Source: an uncultured Draconibacterium sp. (GTDB taxonomy: Bacteria; Bacteroidota; Bacteroidia; Bacteroidales; Prolixibacteraceae). From it: a stretch of 64,000 nt of DNA. The position numbers and the translations under genes were made by a program. The notes below the pieces were generated by a model that saw only the letters and a program-made list of their open reading frames with translations, made no database searches and was not told the DNA's origin. The DNA lies in the NCBI RefSeq assembly GCF_963676815.1, contig NZ_OY781365.1:3506501-3570500 (forward strand). Direction: 5' to 3'. Below, piece by piece: positions 18,525-26,659 of this stretch (positions within the stretch are counted from its first letter, which is position 1; each line of letters opens with the position of its first letter).

Positions 18525-18545
18525 AGTATGAACATTAGCTTTGGC

Positions 18546-21215
18546 TCATTTCCAGTCTGTTAGCCAATGACCAACCGAAAGCTCATCTAATTTAATTTTG
18601 TCTGAAGAAGTGATAGTTACTGTTTTGGAATTTCCGGCTTGCAGATCAAAAAAATTGTCGTTAAACCAAACATTTGGTAAAGGCATTTCTTTTGATAATT
18701 TTGGGGCTTTATTCCAGGTTAGGTGGCACAAGCGGACAAACTTGTCAGAAGAAACCTGCACATCGGTTTGCCACACTCCATCGATTTTTTCCTGGTTAAT
18801 TATTTTTAGTACAACTGAAGGTGTTTCCCAATCTATATTTTTCCATCCGTCAGGGAAATAAATTACATCATCCAGTTGTTTACCATCAACTATTGCTTTA
18901 ATGTATAAGTAGCTACCAAGAGGAAGCCTTTTGTTGCTGTGATTCTCTCTGAAAAATTCTACAATCGAATTTTGTTCAAGCTGAACATCCTCTTCCTTTT
19001 GCCAGAACTCATCACCTGATATGGTCTTGCATCCGTACGTAAGCAATAAATGTTTTTGGATTGCTGTCTCATTTGAAATTGAAAAACGAATGATACTGTC
19101 GCGTTCAAAAATAATCGGCAGAACAGGTGAGCAGGCTCTTTTTGCAGCGTAATATGCTGGTTTGGGTTGATAGTAATAATCAATAATAGACCAGTTTGAA
19201 GTAGGCCAGCAGTCGTTAAACATCCAACTCATTGTTCCTCCATTGTTAGGCCTGTCGTATCTGGCGCTTTCGTATTCTGTACGAGTTTGTTCCACATGTG
19301 TTGCCTGTCCATATTTAACGTACTCTTGTAATGAGTTGATCTCACCAAAAATGTCGCCTGCAATAAACATGGTTTGTTCGTAATGTGGTAGGTTGGCATG
19401 GCCGCGCTGAATATGGTAAATCCATGCATCGTTGGGAGGCCAGTAGTTTACTTCTTTCAGAAACGATTTTATTGTGTTTACATTTGATGGTCCCTGAATA
19501 CAAAATTCGGAGTCGAACGAACAGACATTGTTAAAGTGGTTTCTCCAGCGGGAAGGTTTCCCATCGCACCAAAAAAGCGCGTATTTCCAGCAACTAACAT
19601 GCGAGTTGCCCGAGTTTGGTCTGTTCCCTGAGTCTTCTCGCGACATAGGGCTCGAATCAACATAAGGTACATTCAGTCCAAAACGTGTGGTTAGTCCTCT
19701 TAGAATCATCGAAAATAGAATGGGATCTTCGTGTGTGCGATCCACATAAAAACTGTCTTTTTCTATTTCTGTTACTATGTCTGCCTGGGCATCGTATTCA
19801 GCATCCTTTGGGTGCCTCCAAGAAAGGTAGTCCTCATTACCTCCACACCAAATAACTATCGATGGATGGTTTCTTAGTCTGAAAACCTGGTATTCGGCTT
19901 CCTTTATAATCTCAACCATTAAATGATTAACCGGGTAGCCTGTACTGGCAAACATAAAATCCTGCCAAACCATTATTCCCATTTCGTCGCATAGTTCATA
20001 AAATAAGTCTTTCTCATAAATTCCTCCACCCCAAACACGAATCATGTTAAAGTTGGCTTCTTTGGCTTTTTCCAGGTAAAATCGGTATTTGTCGGTATCA
20101 ATTGCTCCCGGCCAGATTTCCATTGGGATCCAGTTGGTGCCTTTGCAAAATATAGGTTCATTGTTAATTAGAACTTCAAAAGAATAACCTACACCTGCAT
20201 CAGGAGTAAAAGGCCTTTCGCGGGTTTCTGTTTCCCTTATTCCGAATTTTCCCTTCCGAGTATCGGTGATAACTCCGTCAACCAGCAGCTGAACATTGTA
20301 ATTGTACAAATTTGGTTCGCCATAACCGTTGGGCCACCAGAGTCGTGGATTTTCAATTAAAAAATGAGTGTACGATTTATACGTTTTGTAGTCGGTTCTT
20401 CTAATAGTATCGGAAAGTTGTGTTTCATGTCCATCCACATTAACTATAATCTCATAGCCTGCTTCTTTTGTCGGTTTTGTGACTTCGAAGTTGAAATCAA
20501 TCTGTCCGCTAATTGTCGTTTGTATACCTAACTCTTCAATCTCAAATTCATTTCCGTTTTCGATGTAAACATTCCCCGCCAGCCCGATACCAGGAACAGG
20601 AAGTGTCCAGTCCCATCCAAAATTATACTGAGGCTTCCTAATAAATGACCGTCGATCACGCCAACCGAGCAATTCATCGAGCCTTTCACCACCAAGTAAT
20701 TTGTTAATAGATTTAAATCGTATAAACAAACGGTTGTTTTTTGCTTTTAAAATACTTTTTACGTCAAAACGATGAGGGTAGAAAGCATTTTCCATTATTC
20801 CCAGCTTGGTGCCGTTTAGCCATATTTCCGAATTACCATCTACAAAATCCAATACTAAATCGGTTTTTTTGTTTGTATCAAAATCAGCATCAAACAGCAA
20901 GGTGTACCACCAGTCCTTTTCAGTCACCCAGTAGGCTTCTCGTGCTAAAGTGTCGAAATGCAGATCGGGAAGTATTCCAAGGTTCATCAATTCAACATTG
21001 ACGTCTCCCGGAACACTTATGTTTTGCCAATTTTTTAATGATAAGTCAGGGATATTAATGTTGCCATCCTGTGGAGAAGTTCCTAGAAACTGCCAGCTTG
21101 TTTTTTGGTCTTTTGAGTTTAATGAGATAATTTTTTTCTTCCAGCTATTCTGTCCATATATTCCGGACGATATCAGTAATAGGCTGGTTAGTGTTAAAAG
21201 TAAATTCTTGTTCAT
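18546..21215 (-). CDS. GH2 beta-mannosidase
   Basis: An 889-residue secreted enzyme (signal peptide residues 1-21, ending GIYGQ). Domain order is that of GH2 beta-mannosidases: an N-terminal sugar-binding beta-sandwich with SVPGDVNVELMNLGIL near residue 68, an immunoglobulin-like domain, a TIM barrel with FNMIRVWGGGIYEKDLFYEL near 395, the acid/base Glu in IVIWCGGNEDYLSW near 460, and the probable nucleophile Glu in DSEFCIQGPSN near 575. The nucleophile is usually followed by Gly (SEFG); here Cys replaces it. It removes terminal beta-linked mannose (or a related sugar). It is alone on the minus strand, with a putative GntR operator at 21288-21303 upstream and a strong terminator downstream. 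Confidence 0.85.
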   Translation of the reverse strand: MNKNLLLTLTSLLLISSGIYGQNSWKKKIISLNSKDQKTSWQFLGTSPQDGNINIPDLSLKNWQNISVPGDVNVELMNLGILPDLHFDTLAREAYWVTEKDWWYTLLFDADFDTNKKTDLVLDFVDGNSEIWLNGTKLGIMENAFYPHRFDVKSILKAKNNRLFIRFKSINKLLGGERLDELLGWRDRRSFIRKPQYNFGWDWTLPVPGIGLAGNVYIENGNEFEIEELGIQTTISGQIDFNFEVTKPTKEAGYEIIVNVDGHETQLSDTIRRTDYKTYKSYTHFLIENPRLWWPNGYGEPNLYNYNVQLLVDGVITDTRKGKFGIRETETRERPFTPDAGVGYSFEVLINNEPIFCKGTNWIPMEIWPGAIDTDKYRFYLEKAKEANFNMIRVWGGGIYEKDLFYELCDEMGIMVWQDFMFASTGYPVNHLMVEIIKEAEYQVFRLRNHPSIVIWCGGNEDYLSWRHPKDAEYDAQADIVTEIEKDSFYVDRTHEDPILFSMILRGLTTRFGLNVPYVDSSPMSREDSGNRPNSGNSHVSCWKYALFWCDGKPSRWRNHFNNVCSFDSEFCIQGPSNVNTIKSFLKEVNYWPPNDAWIYHIQRGHANLPHYEQTMFIAGDIFGEINSLQEYVKYGQATHVEQTRTEYESARYDRPNNGGTMSWMFNDCWPTSNWSIIDYYYQPKPAYYAAKRACSPVLPIIFERDSIIRFSISNETAIQKHLLLTYGCKTISGDEFWQKEEDVQLEQNSIVEFFRENHSNKRLPLGSYLYIKAIVDGKQLDDVIYFPDGWKNIDWETPSVVLKIINQEKIDGVWQTDVQVSSDKFVRLCHLTWNKAPKLSKEMPLPNVWFNDNFFDLQAGNSKTVTITSSDKIKLDELSVGHWLTDWK

Positions 21216-21287
21216 AATCGTTATGTGTATTTTATCTTTTCATTTTTATACAGCTCAATTGTATCGTTTATTTATTTATAAATTCTA

Positions 21288-21303
21288 ACTTAGTGCACTA
21301 AGT
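21288..21303. promoter_or_regulatory. Putative GntR operator, copy 3 (perfect palindrome)
   Basis: ACTTAGTGCACTAAGT is a perfect 16-bp palindrome in the divergent region between the GH2 and SGNH genes. On the minus strand it begins 8 bp after a TATCTTTA box (21319-21312), one base off the -7 consensus, the same geometry as the site at 14870. It is therefore more likely to control the GH2 gene than the plus-strand gene, though both are possible. Confidence 0.6.
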
Positions 21304-21353
21304 ATATTTTGTAAAGATATAATTTTATTTTAAACAATCTAAAAGTTGTTCAG

Positions 21354-22004
21354 ATGCGAAAATATGTAGTACTAATTATTGTAGTTTTAGCTGGTTTTTG
21401 TGTTCACGCCCAACATAAACCTGAGAAGTACAGGTATGCCATTGCTCAGTTTGCAAAGATAGATTCGTTAATAGTGCCGGAAGAAGGGGGTATTTTGTTT
21501 CTTGGAAGTTCTTCTTTTACAAAGTGGCAGGATGTAAAAGATTATTTCCCGGGAAAGGAGATTATTAACCGCGGATTTGGTGGGTCCGAGATGAGTGATA
21601 TTCTTTTTTATAGAGAACAATTGATATTACCGTATAAACCCCAAAAAATTGTTGTGTTTGTTGGGGGAAATGATATAAACGCCGGTGATTCTCCGCAGAA
21701 AGTGTTCCGGGAAGGTCAGAAGTTGGTAAAATGGACACATAAATATTATCCGGATGTCAGGTTTCTGTTTTTGTCAATGAAACCAAGCCCTCGCAGGTGG
21801 GATCTGTGTGAAAAATTAATGAAGTTAAATCGAAAGCTGGAAAAACGTGCGAATAGAGATAAGATAGACTACATTGATATTTGGAATCCAATGCTTGGCG
21901 ATACTGGTAAGCCCCTACCCGGACTTTTTTTAGAAGATCAGCTACATCTTAATGAAGAAGGCTATAAAATTTGGCAAAAATGTATAGCGCCCTATCTCGA
22001 GTAG
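21354..22004 (+). CDS. SGNH/GDSL hydrolase-family secreted protein
   Basis: A 216-residue protein with a signal peptide (hydrophobic residues 3-18, ending VHAQ). It belongs to the GDSL-like lipase/acylhydrolase group: ILFLGSSSFTKWQD near residue 46 (block I, with Ser), INRGFGGSEMSD near 72, VVFVGGNDINAG near 100 (Asn) and DQLHLNEEGYKIW near 200 (Asp and His of block V). Unlike the 17585 protein it is secreted without lipidation and has the GSSS variant of block I. It starts the plus-strand unit with the DUF1080 and oxidoreductase genes. A sugar-O-acyl esterase role is inferred. Confidence 0.82.
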   Translation: MRKYVVLIIVVLAGFCVHAQHKPEKYRYAIAQFAKIDSLIVPEEGGILFLGSSSFTKWQDVKDYFPGKEIINRGFGGSEMSDILFYREQLILPYKPQKIVVFVGGNDINAGDSPQKVFREGQKLVKWTHKYYPDVRFLFLSMKPSPRRWDLCEKLMKLNRKLEKRANRDKIDYIDIWNPMLGDTGKPLPGLFLEDQLHLNEEGYKIWQKCIAPYLE

Positions 22005-22072
22005 AAGAATAAATGAGGATGTTTATCATATATAAACCACATTTTTGAAAACTAATTTAAATATTTAAAAAT

Positions 22073-23491
22073 ATGAATGCGAGAATTTTGATTTTTTGTT
22101 GCTGTTTATTTGCAACAACAATTGATGTGAAAGGTGCAGATTGGACTGAACTTTTTAATGGAACGGATTTTTCCGGTTGGGAACAAATAAATGGAAATGC
22201 AACTTATGAGATTATTGATGGAGAAATAGTTGGAACAACAGTTTCTAATTCTCCCAATTCCTTTTTACGCACGACTAAAACTTATGGGGATTTTGTTTTA
22301 GAACTTGATTTGCTGGTTGATGACCGTATGAATTCCGGAATTCAATTCAGAAGTTTAAGCCTTCCGGAATATCAAAATGGTAGGGTGCATGGCTACCAAT
22401 GTGAGATCGATCCTTCGGAAAGAGCTTGGAGTGGAGGGATTTACGACGAAGCGAGAAGGGGGTGGTTATATCCGTTGGAACAAAATCCAGAAGGTAGAAA
22501 AGCATTTCGAAGGGGAGAGTGGAACCATTATCGTATTGAGGCGATTGGTAATTCAATCCGAACCTGGGTAAATGGGATTGCATGTGCTGATTTGATAGAT
22601 GATATGACTGACTCAGGATTTATAGCTCTTCAGGTTCATAGTATTCATGATAAGGCGTTTGAAGGCTTACAAATCAGGTGGAAAAATATACGAATTCAAA
22701 CTGGAAACTTAGTCGCCAGTCCGTGGAGTAATATTCCTGTTGTTAATTTAATCCCTAATTATTTATCGCCTCAGGAACAGGCGCAAGGATGGGAGTTATT
22801 ATTTAACGGAGAAACGACCAAAGGCTGGCGTGGCGTTGGAAAAGAGAATTTTCCGGATAAGGGCTGGCAAATTGATAACGGTGAGTTGATAGTGGAATCT
22901 TTTAATGGTGAAGAATCAGGTAATGGAGGCGATATCGTTACTTTGAATGAATATTCGACATTTGAGTTTCAGCTCGATTTTAAAATTACTGAAGGTGCTA
23001 ATAGTGGTATTAAATATTTTATTACAGAGGGTTATGGATCGGATCAATCGGCTATAGGTTTGGAGTACCAGATTTTGGATGATCAGGTTCATCCGGATGC
23101 TAAAAAGGGAACTGACGGAAACAGAACAGTGGCCTCGTTGTATGATTTGATCCCAGCACATAAAAATAAAATAGTGAATAAACCGGGGGAATGGAACCAT
23201 GCTCGGTTAATCGTAAAAGGTATAAGGCACGAAGAGTGGTTGAAAGGTAACCTCATTGAGAAAGCTGATTTTAAGGGGGCTCATGTTGAGCATTGGTTAA
23301 ACAGACGAAAAGTATTGGAGTATGAAAGAGGAACGCAGGCTTTCTATGCTCTAGTTGCAAGAAGCAAATATGCTAAATGGGAAAATTTTGGAGCTTGGCA
23401 ATCCGGCCACATTCTTTTGCAGGATCATGGTAATGAAGTTCATTTTAGAAGCATTAAAGTGAAGAAACTGTATGGAGAATCTTGTAAATGA
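22073..23491 (+). CDS. Tandem DUF1080 (3-keto-disaccharide hydrolase-like) protein
   Basis: A 472-residue secreted protein (signal peptide ending KGADW). It contains two copies of the DUF1080 concanavalin-like fold. Copy one starts WTELFNGTDFSGWEQ near residue 24 and has NSGIQFRS near 83. Copy two starts WELLFNGETTKGWRG near 240 and has NSGIKYFI near 303. Some DUF1080 members cleave 3-keto-glycosides produced by Gfo/Idh/MocA oxidoreductases, and one such oxidoreductase is the next gene (75 bp downstream), so the two may act in series on a glycoside. Other members only bind glycans. Duplicated domains in one chain are common in this family. Confidence 0.85.
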   Translation: MNARILIFCCCLFATTIDVKGADWTELFNGTDFSGWEQINGNATYEIIDGEIVGTTVSNSPNSFLRTTKTYGDFVLELDLLVDDRMNSGIQFRSLSLPEYQNGRVHGYQCEIDPSERAWSGGIYDEARRGWLYPLEQNPEGRKAFRRGEWNHYRIEAIGNSIRTWVNGIACADLIDDMTDSGFIALQVHSIHDKAFEGLQIRWKNIRIQTGNLVASPWSNIPVVNLIPNYLSPQEQAQGWELLFNGETTKGWRGVGKENFPDKGWQIDNGELIVESFNGEESGNGGDIVTLNEYSTFEFQLDFKITEGANSGIKYFITEGYGSDQSAIGLEYQILDDQVHPDAKKGTDGNRTVASLYDLIPAHKNKIVNKPGEWNHARLIVKGIRHEEWLKGNLIEKADFKGAHVEHWLNRRKVLEYERGTQAFYALVARSKYAKWENFGAWQSGHILLQDHGNEVHFRSIKVKKLYGESCK

Positions 23492-23566
23492 CAAATCTTG
23501 TATTTTGGGGATTTTTTCTGAAAGTCTCTAAATTTTAGCAACAATGTAAACTAATAAAACAACAAT

Positions 23567-24910
23567 ATGACTAACAGAAGAGATTTTCTAAAAAAGGTGT
23601 CGGCAGGTGCAGCGGGTGTTGCAGTTGGTGGAACTGCCATGGGCATGTCGGCAAAAAGTTACAGCAAAATTTTAGGTGCAAACGATAAACTGAATGTCGC
23701 CATTATGGGGCTTGGCCGTCGTTTGGGGGCGTATTACGCACCAATTGCTGAAAAAGAAAGCAATGTAGAACTTAAATATTTGTGCGATGTAATGGAGCAT
23801 CAACGTAAACGTGCTGCCGAAAACTTTTCAAAGCACATTGATTACCAACCAAAGCTGGAGAACGATTTTCGAAAGATTCTCGACGATCAGGAAGTGGATT
23901 GTATTATAAACGCCACGCCCGACCACTGGCATACTCCGGGTTCGGTAATGGCTATGCAGGCCGGAAAACATGTTTATGTTGAAAAACCTTGCAGCCATAA
24001 CATGTATGAAAATGAGATGATCGTAAATGCGGCAGAAAAGTACAATAAAGTGGTTCAAATGGGTAACCAGCAACGTTCGTCGGATCATACCATCGAGATC
24101 ATTAAAGAAATTCATAACGGAGTAATTGGCGTTCCGTATCGTGCAGTTGCTTTTTACCTGAATCAAAGGGGAGAAGTGCCGGTACAGAAAAGTGCTGCTG
24201 TTCCAAACGGCTTGGATTGGGAAATCTGGCAGGGGCCGGCTATTCACCGCGATTACACTGAAGAAACTTGGGATTACAACTGGCACTGGTATGGTTGGAA
24301 TTACGGAACCGGCGAAACCGGAAATAATGCAACGCACGAACTGGATGTGGCGCGTTGGGCACTGCAGGTAGGTTTGCCAAACAATGTGCATGTTGAAGCT
24401 GGCAAACGTCACTTCTTCGACGATGGTTGGGAAATGTACGATACTATGGATGCCACTTTCCTTTTTGGTGGCGACAAAGTTATTAAATGGGATGGCCGCA
24501 GCCGTTCTGGTCACGATACCTACGGAATGGGAGGCCGCGGAACAATTATCTATGGTAGCGAAGGAACTGTATTTGTCGATCGTGGGAAATATGTTCTGTA
24601 CGACCGAAGTGGAAAAATTATAAAAGACAGCGTTTCTGCATCGCAGGAAGCAGGAACTGCTCTTGGTGGTGGCGGCGACATGTCGACCAAACATTTGCAA
24701 AACTGGTTTAACGGCATTCGTGGTGTTGGTGAATTGAATTCACACATTATGGAAGGTGCAATCAGCCAGACAATGGTACACTATTCAAACGTTGCTTATC
24801 GAATTGGTCATGGTTTTGATATTTGTGACAAAACCGGAATAATGTATGACCGCGACGCCATGAAATTATGGGGTCGGGAGTACAATCCAAATTGGGAACC
24901 AAAACTTTAA
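23567..24910 (+). CDS. Tat-exported Gfo/Idh/MocA oxidoreductase
   Basis: A 447-residue protein. The N-terminus TNRRDFLKKVSAGAAG is a twin-arginine signal, so the enzyme is exported folded with its NAD(P) cofactor. The Rossmann fold is seen at NVAIMGLGRRLGAYY near residue 44 and the family motif VEKPCSHNMYENEMIV near 138, whose Lys is commonly catalytic. A C-terminal alpha/beta domain includes NATHELDVARWAL near 248, with the His typical of this family. In combination with the upstream DUF1080 gene it may oxidise a sugar at C3 to trigger non-hydrolytic glycoside cleavage; this is an inference from family precedents. A terminator hairpin lies 21 bp after its stop. Confidence 0.88.
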   Translation: MTNRRDFLKKVSAGAAGVAVGGTAMGMSAKSYSKILGANDKLNVAIMGLGRRLGAYYAPIAEKESNVELKYLCDVMEHQRKRAAENFSKHIDYQPKLENDFRKILDDQEVDCIINATPDHWHTPGSVMAMQAGKHVYVEKPCSHNMYENEMIVNAAEKYNKVVQMGNQQRSSDHTIEIIKEIHNGVIGVPYRAVAFYLNQRGEVPVQKSAAVPNGLDWEIWQGPAIHRDYTEETWDYNWHWYGWNYGTGETGNNATHELDVARWALQVGLPNNVHVEAGKRHFFDDGWEMYDTMDATFLFGGDKVIKWDGRSRSGHDTYGMGGRGTIIYGSEGTVFVDRGKYVLYDRSGKIIKDSVSASQEAGTALGGGGDMSTKHLQNWFNGIRGVGELNSHIMEGAISQTMVHYSNVAYRIGHGFDICDKTGIMYDRDAMKLWGREYNPNWEPKL

Positions 24911-24930
24911 CAGGTTCAATCTATATAGTA

Positions 24931-24956
24931 GGGCAGGATTCTTCCTGCCTATTTTG
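24931..24956 (+). terminator. Terminator hairpin after the oxidoreductase gene
   Basis: A 7-bp stem (GGCAGGA / TCCTGCC) with a TTCT loop, followed by the weak T-rich tract TATTTTG. It lies 21 bp after the stop codon. Confidence 0.6.
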
Positions 24957-25229
24957 TGAAAAAGAGCATTTGAATGAAAAAATGATATCAAGACTGTGGA
25001 GTTGAAGATATTTTGAATAAATATTTTCAAAATAGAATACACTTAAATAAAACTTGATTATTTTCAGATTTATTTTGACTTTACGTGAATTGTTTCTGTC
25101 GATGAAATAGTACATATTAATCTAGGCATCTTATTTGTACCAAATTTGTTTCGTAAAGTTGTAAATGATTGAAAAATAGATGTTGTTATTTTTGAAGAAG
25201 TGAAATAAGGTTTAGAGTAACGATAAATA

Positions 25230-25266
25230 AAGGCTCTTTCATCATTTGGTGAAAGGGCTTTTTTTT
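25230..25266 (+). terminator. Orphan intrinsic terminator upstream of the 25330 gene
   Basis: A 9-bp stem (GCTCTTTCA / TGAAAGGGC with one G-U pair, extendable by A-T pairs) and an 8-base loop precede a run of eight T. No gene ends nearby on this strand, and the next start codon is 63 bp downstream, so it could end a small RNA or act as a leader attenuator. Confidence 0.75.
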
Positions 25267-25329
25267 GTGCTTTTTGTAAACATTCCAGGCTCAGTTGTGT
25301 TTCTTGAATGGTGAATAAAAAAAGCAAAA

Positions 25330-25692
25330 ATGAGTAACGAATACGAACAATCAAGAAGAGCCTTTTTAACCAAATTAGGGCTAACTGTTGGCGCCGGTGT
25401 TGTTGCCGGAGAAAAATTGTCGGGAAAGGTGTTGAACAGTAAAGCTGAATTTCCGTTGGAAAGCGATCAGCAACAATTGATGGATCGGTACGAGGATTGG
25501 ATGGACGAATTTATCCCGGTGATTAAAGCATTTCGTGCTAATCCGAATGACAAAGAAGCCGGTCGTCGTATTGCCGAACTTTCGGAAGAAGCAGAAACCT
25601 GGCGCGAGCAGCTTACCGTTTTTATGAAAGACGATAATTTTGCACGTTACTACATGACAGCCACTGAGCGAATGACCAAAGAAATTTATTGA
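25330..25692 (+). CDS. Small Tat-signal protein of unknown function
   Basis: A 120-residue protein beginning with a twin-arginine signal (SRRAFLTKLGLTVGAGVVAG), so it should be exported folded or as a partner of a cofactor-bearing enzyme. After the signal the remaining about 80 residues are charged and helical (MDRYEDWMDEFIPVIKAF, then ISELSEEAETWREQ-like amphipathic helices). I recognise no family. Its nearest upstream gene encodes a Tat-exported oxidoreductase, which suggests an accessory role for that class of enzyme. The coding region is preceded by an isolated terminator, hinting at leader control. Confidence 0.6.
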   Translation: MSNEYEQSRRAFLTKLGLTVGAGVVAGEKLSGKVLNSKAEFPLESDQQQLMDRYEDWMDEFIPVIKAFRANPNDKEAGRRIAELSEEAETWREQLTVFMKDDNFARYYMTATERMTKEIY

Positions 25693-25733
25693 TTATAGCT
25701 GAAAGATCTATTCCGGACGAATTTTCAGTTTGG

Positions 25734-26540
25734 CTATTTGCTTTCATGATTTTCAATAAAATAGTACTCACGGTTTATCAGCCGGTAAATCAACCATGCA
25801 GGCATTCCGGTATAATCTTTCACAAATTGGTTTTGTGAAGCATTAATATTCCAAAGCCGGACTTTTGCAGCAGCATTGGCTTTTATTGAAATGTTCGCTT
25901 CCGGTTGTAGTTTCAGCATTTCGTCGCCACCCAGCATTGAAACCACTTTTGAGGGCATAATTGTGTAAGCCAGTTTGGCATTTTTACCTTTTTTATAATT
26001 GGCAAAAGCCAATTGTGTTGCTTTCCCTATTGTCATGTGGTCGGGGTGCATGGTCATTCCGCTTTCGGGCCAAAAAGTTACAATTAAATCGGGTTTAAAC
26101 TTTTCCAGTTCTTGTTGTATGTCATCAACTAATTGCGGCAACCGTTGATCTTTCAATGTGCCGTCGCCATATTCAAAAACTTTTTGGTAATCAACTCCCA
26201 GTGCATAACCACTTTTGTATACTTCTGCTTTTCGTACATCGCCCAAAAACTGTTGTTGGCAAACCTGTGGCATTTGTGTGCCGGCATCGCCCGGTGTGAA
26301 AGTGAGCAGTGCCGTTTGAATTCCTTCCTTTTCAGCATCCAGAAGCAACTCTGTTGTATATGATTCGTCATCAGGGTGAGCAAAAATAACCATTACCTTT
26401 TTCGATTGAAGCTGTTGTGTTATTGAATTTTCCAGTTGAACATCGTCTGAAAATAAATAGCTACGGAAACCCAAAAACAATATAACGACAATTAAAAATA
26501 GGCCTACAAAAATTTTTAGCAGAAGTTTTAGTTTTTTCAT
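25734..26540 (-). CDS. PIG-L family (LmbE-like) deacetylase
   Basis: A 268-residue protein with one N-terminal membrane helix (residues 8-27) as signal or anchor, leaving the enzyme on the periplasmic side. The zinc-binding AHPDDESYTTELLL motif lies near residue 54 and the second metal ligand region MHPDHMTIG near 165. These are the diagnostic motifs of PIG-L/LmbE N-acetyl-sugar deacetylases, which remove acetyl groups from N-acetylglucosamine derivatives. It stands alone between convergent and divergent neighbours. The substrate is not evident. Confidence 0.88.
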   Translation of the reverse strand: MKKLKLLLKIFVGLFLIVVILFLGFRSYLFSDDVQLENSITQQLQSKKVMVIFAHPDDESYTTELLLDAEKEGIQTALLTFTPGDAGTQMPQVCQQQFLGDVRKAEVYKSGYALGVDYQKVFEYGDGTLKDQRLPQLVDDIQQELEKFKPDLIVTFWPESGMTMHPDHMTIGKATQLAFANYKKGKNAKLAYTIMPSKVVSMLGGDEMLKLQPEANISIKANAAAKVRLWNINASQNQFVKDYTGMPAWLIYRLINREYYFIENHESK

Positions 26541-26659
26541 TCTTGAAAGTTAGTTGGTTTATCCGGTGAAGTTAGCAAATTAACGGGTGATTATTCGGGG
26601 CGATTTTATGTCAGACAAAATAAATCCCTAATTTCGCGTTCTACCTAAAAGTGTGCATT

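Larger units (their letters stand above)
18221..18545. other. Non-coding gap between convergent genes
   Basis: This 325-bp gap separates the SGNH gene from the convergent GH2 gene. It holds one terminator for each side (18262-18290 and 18480-18524). I see no open reading frame, RNA gene or promoter of note in the AT-rich stretch between them. Confidence 0.6.
24911..25329. other. Non-coding region with two hairpins
   Basis: This 419-bp AT-rich gap contains a hairpin just after the oxidoreductase and a second, strong terminator at 25230-25266 only 63 bp before the next gene. A TATTTTTG box at 25187-25194 fits a -7 element, without a well-spaced -33 box. There is no convincing reading frame. 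The second terminator may end a short RNA or attenuate the downstream gene. Confidence 0.5.

Noticed and set aside
23828..24700. Long minus-strand frame (290 codons) inside the oxidoreductase gene
   Set aside because: Antisense to a well-supported Gfo/Idh/MocA gene; the composition is that of a mirrored coding frame and no domain is recognisable.
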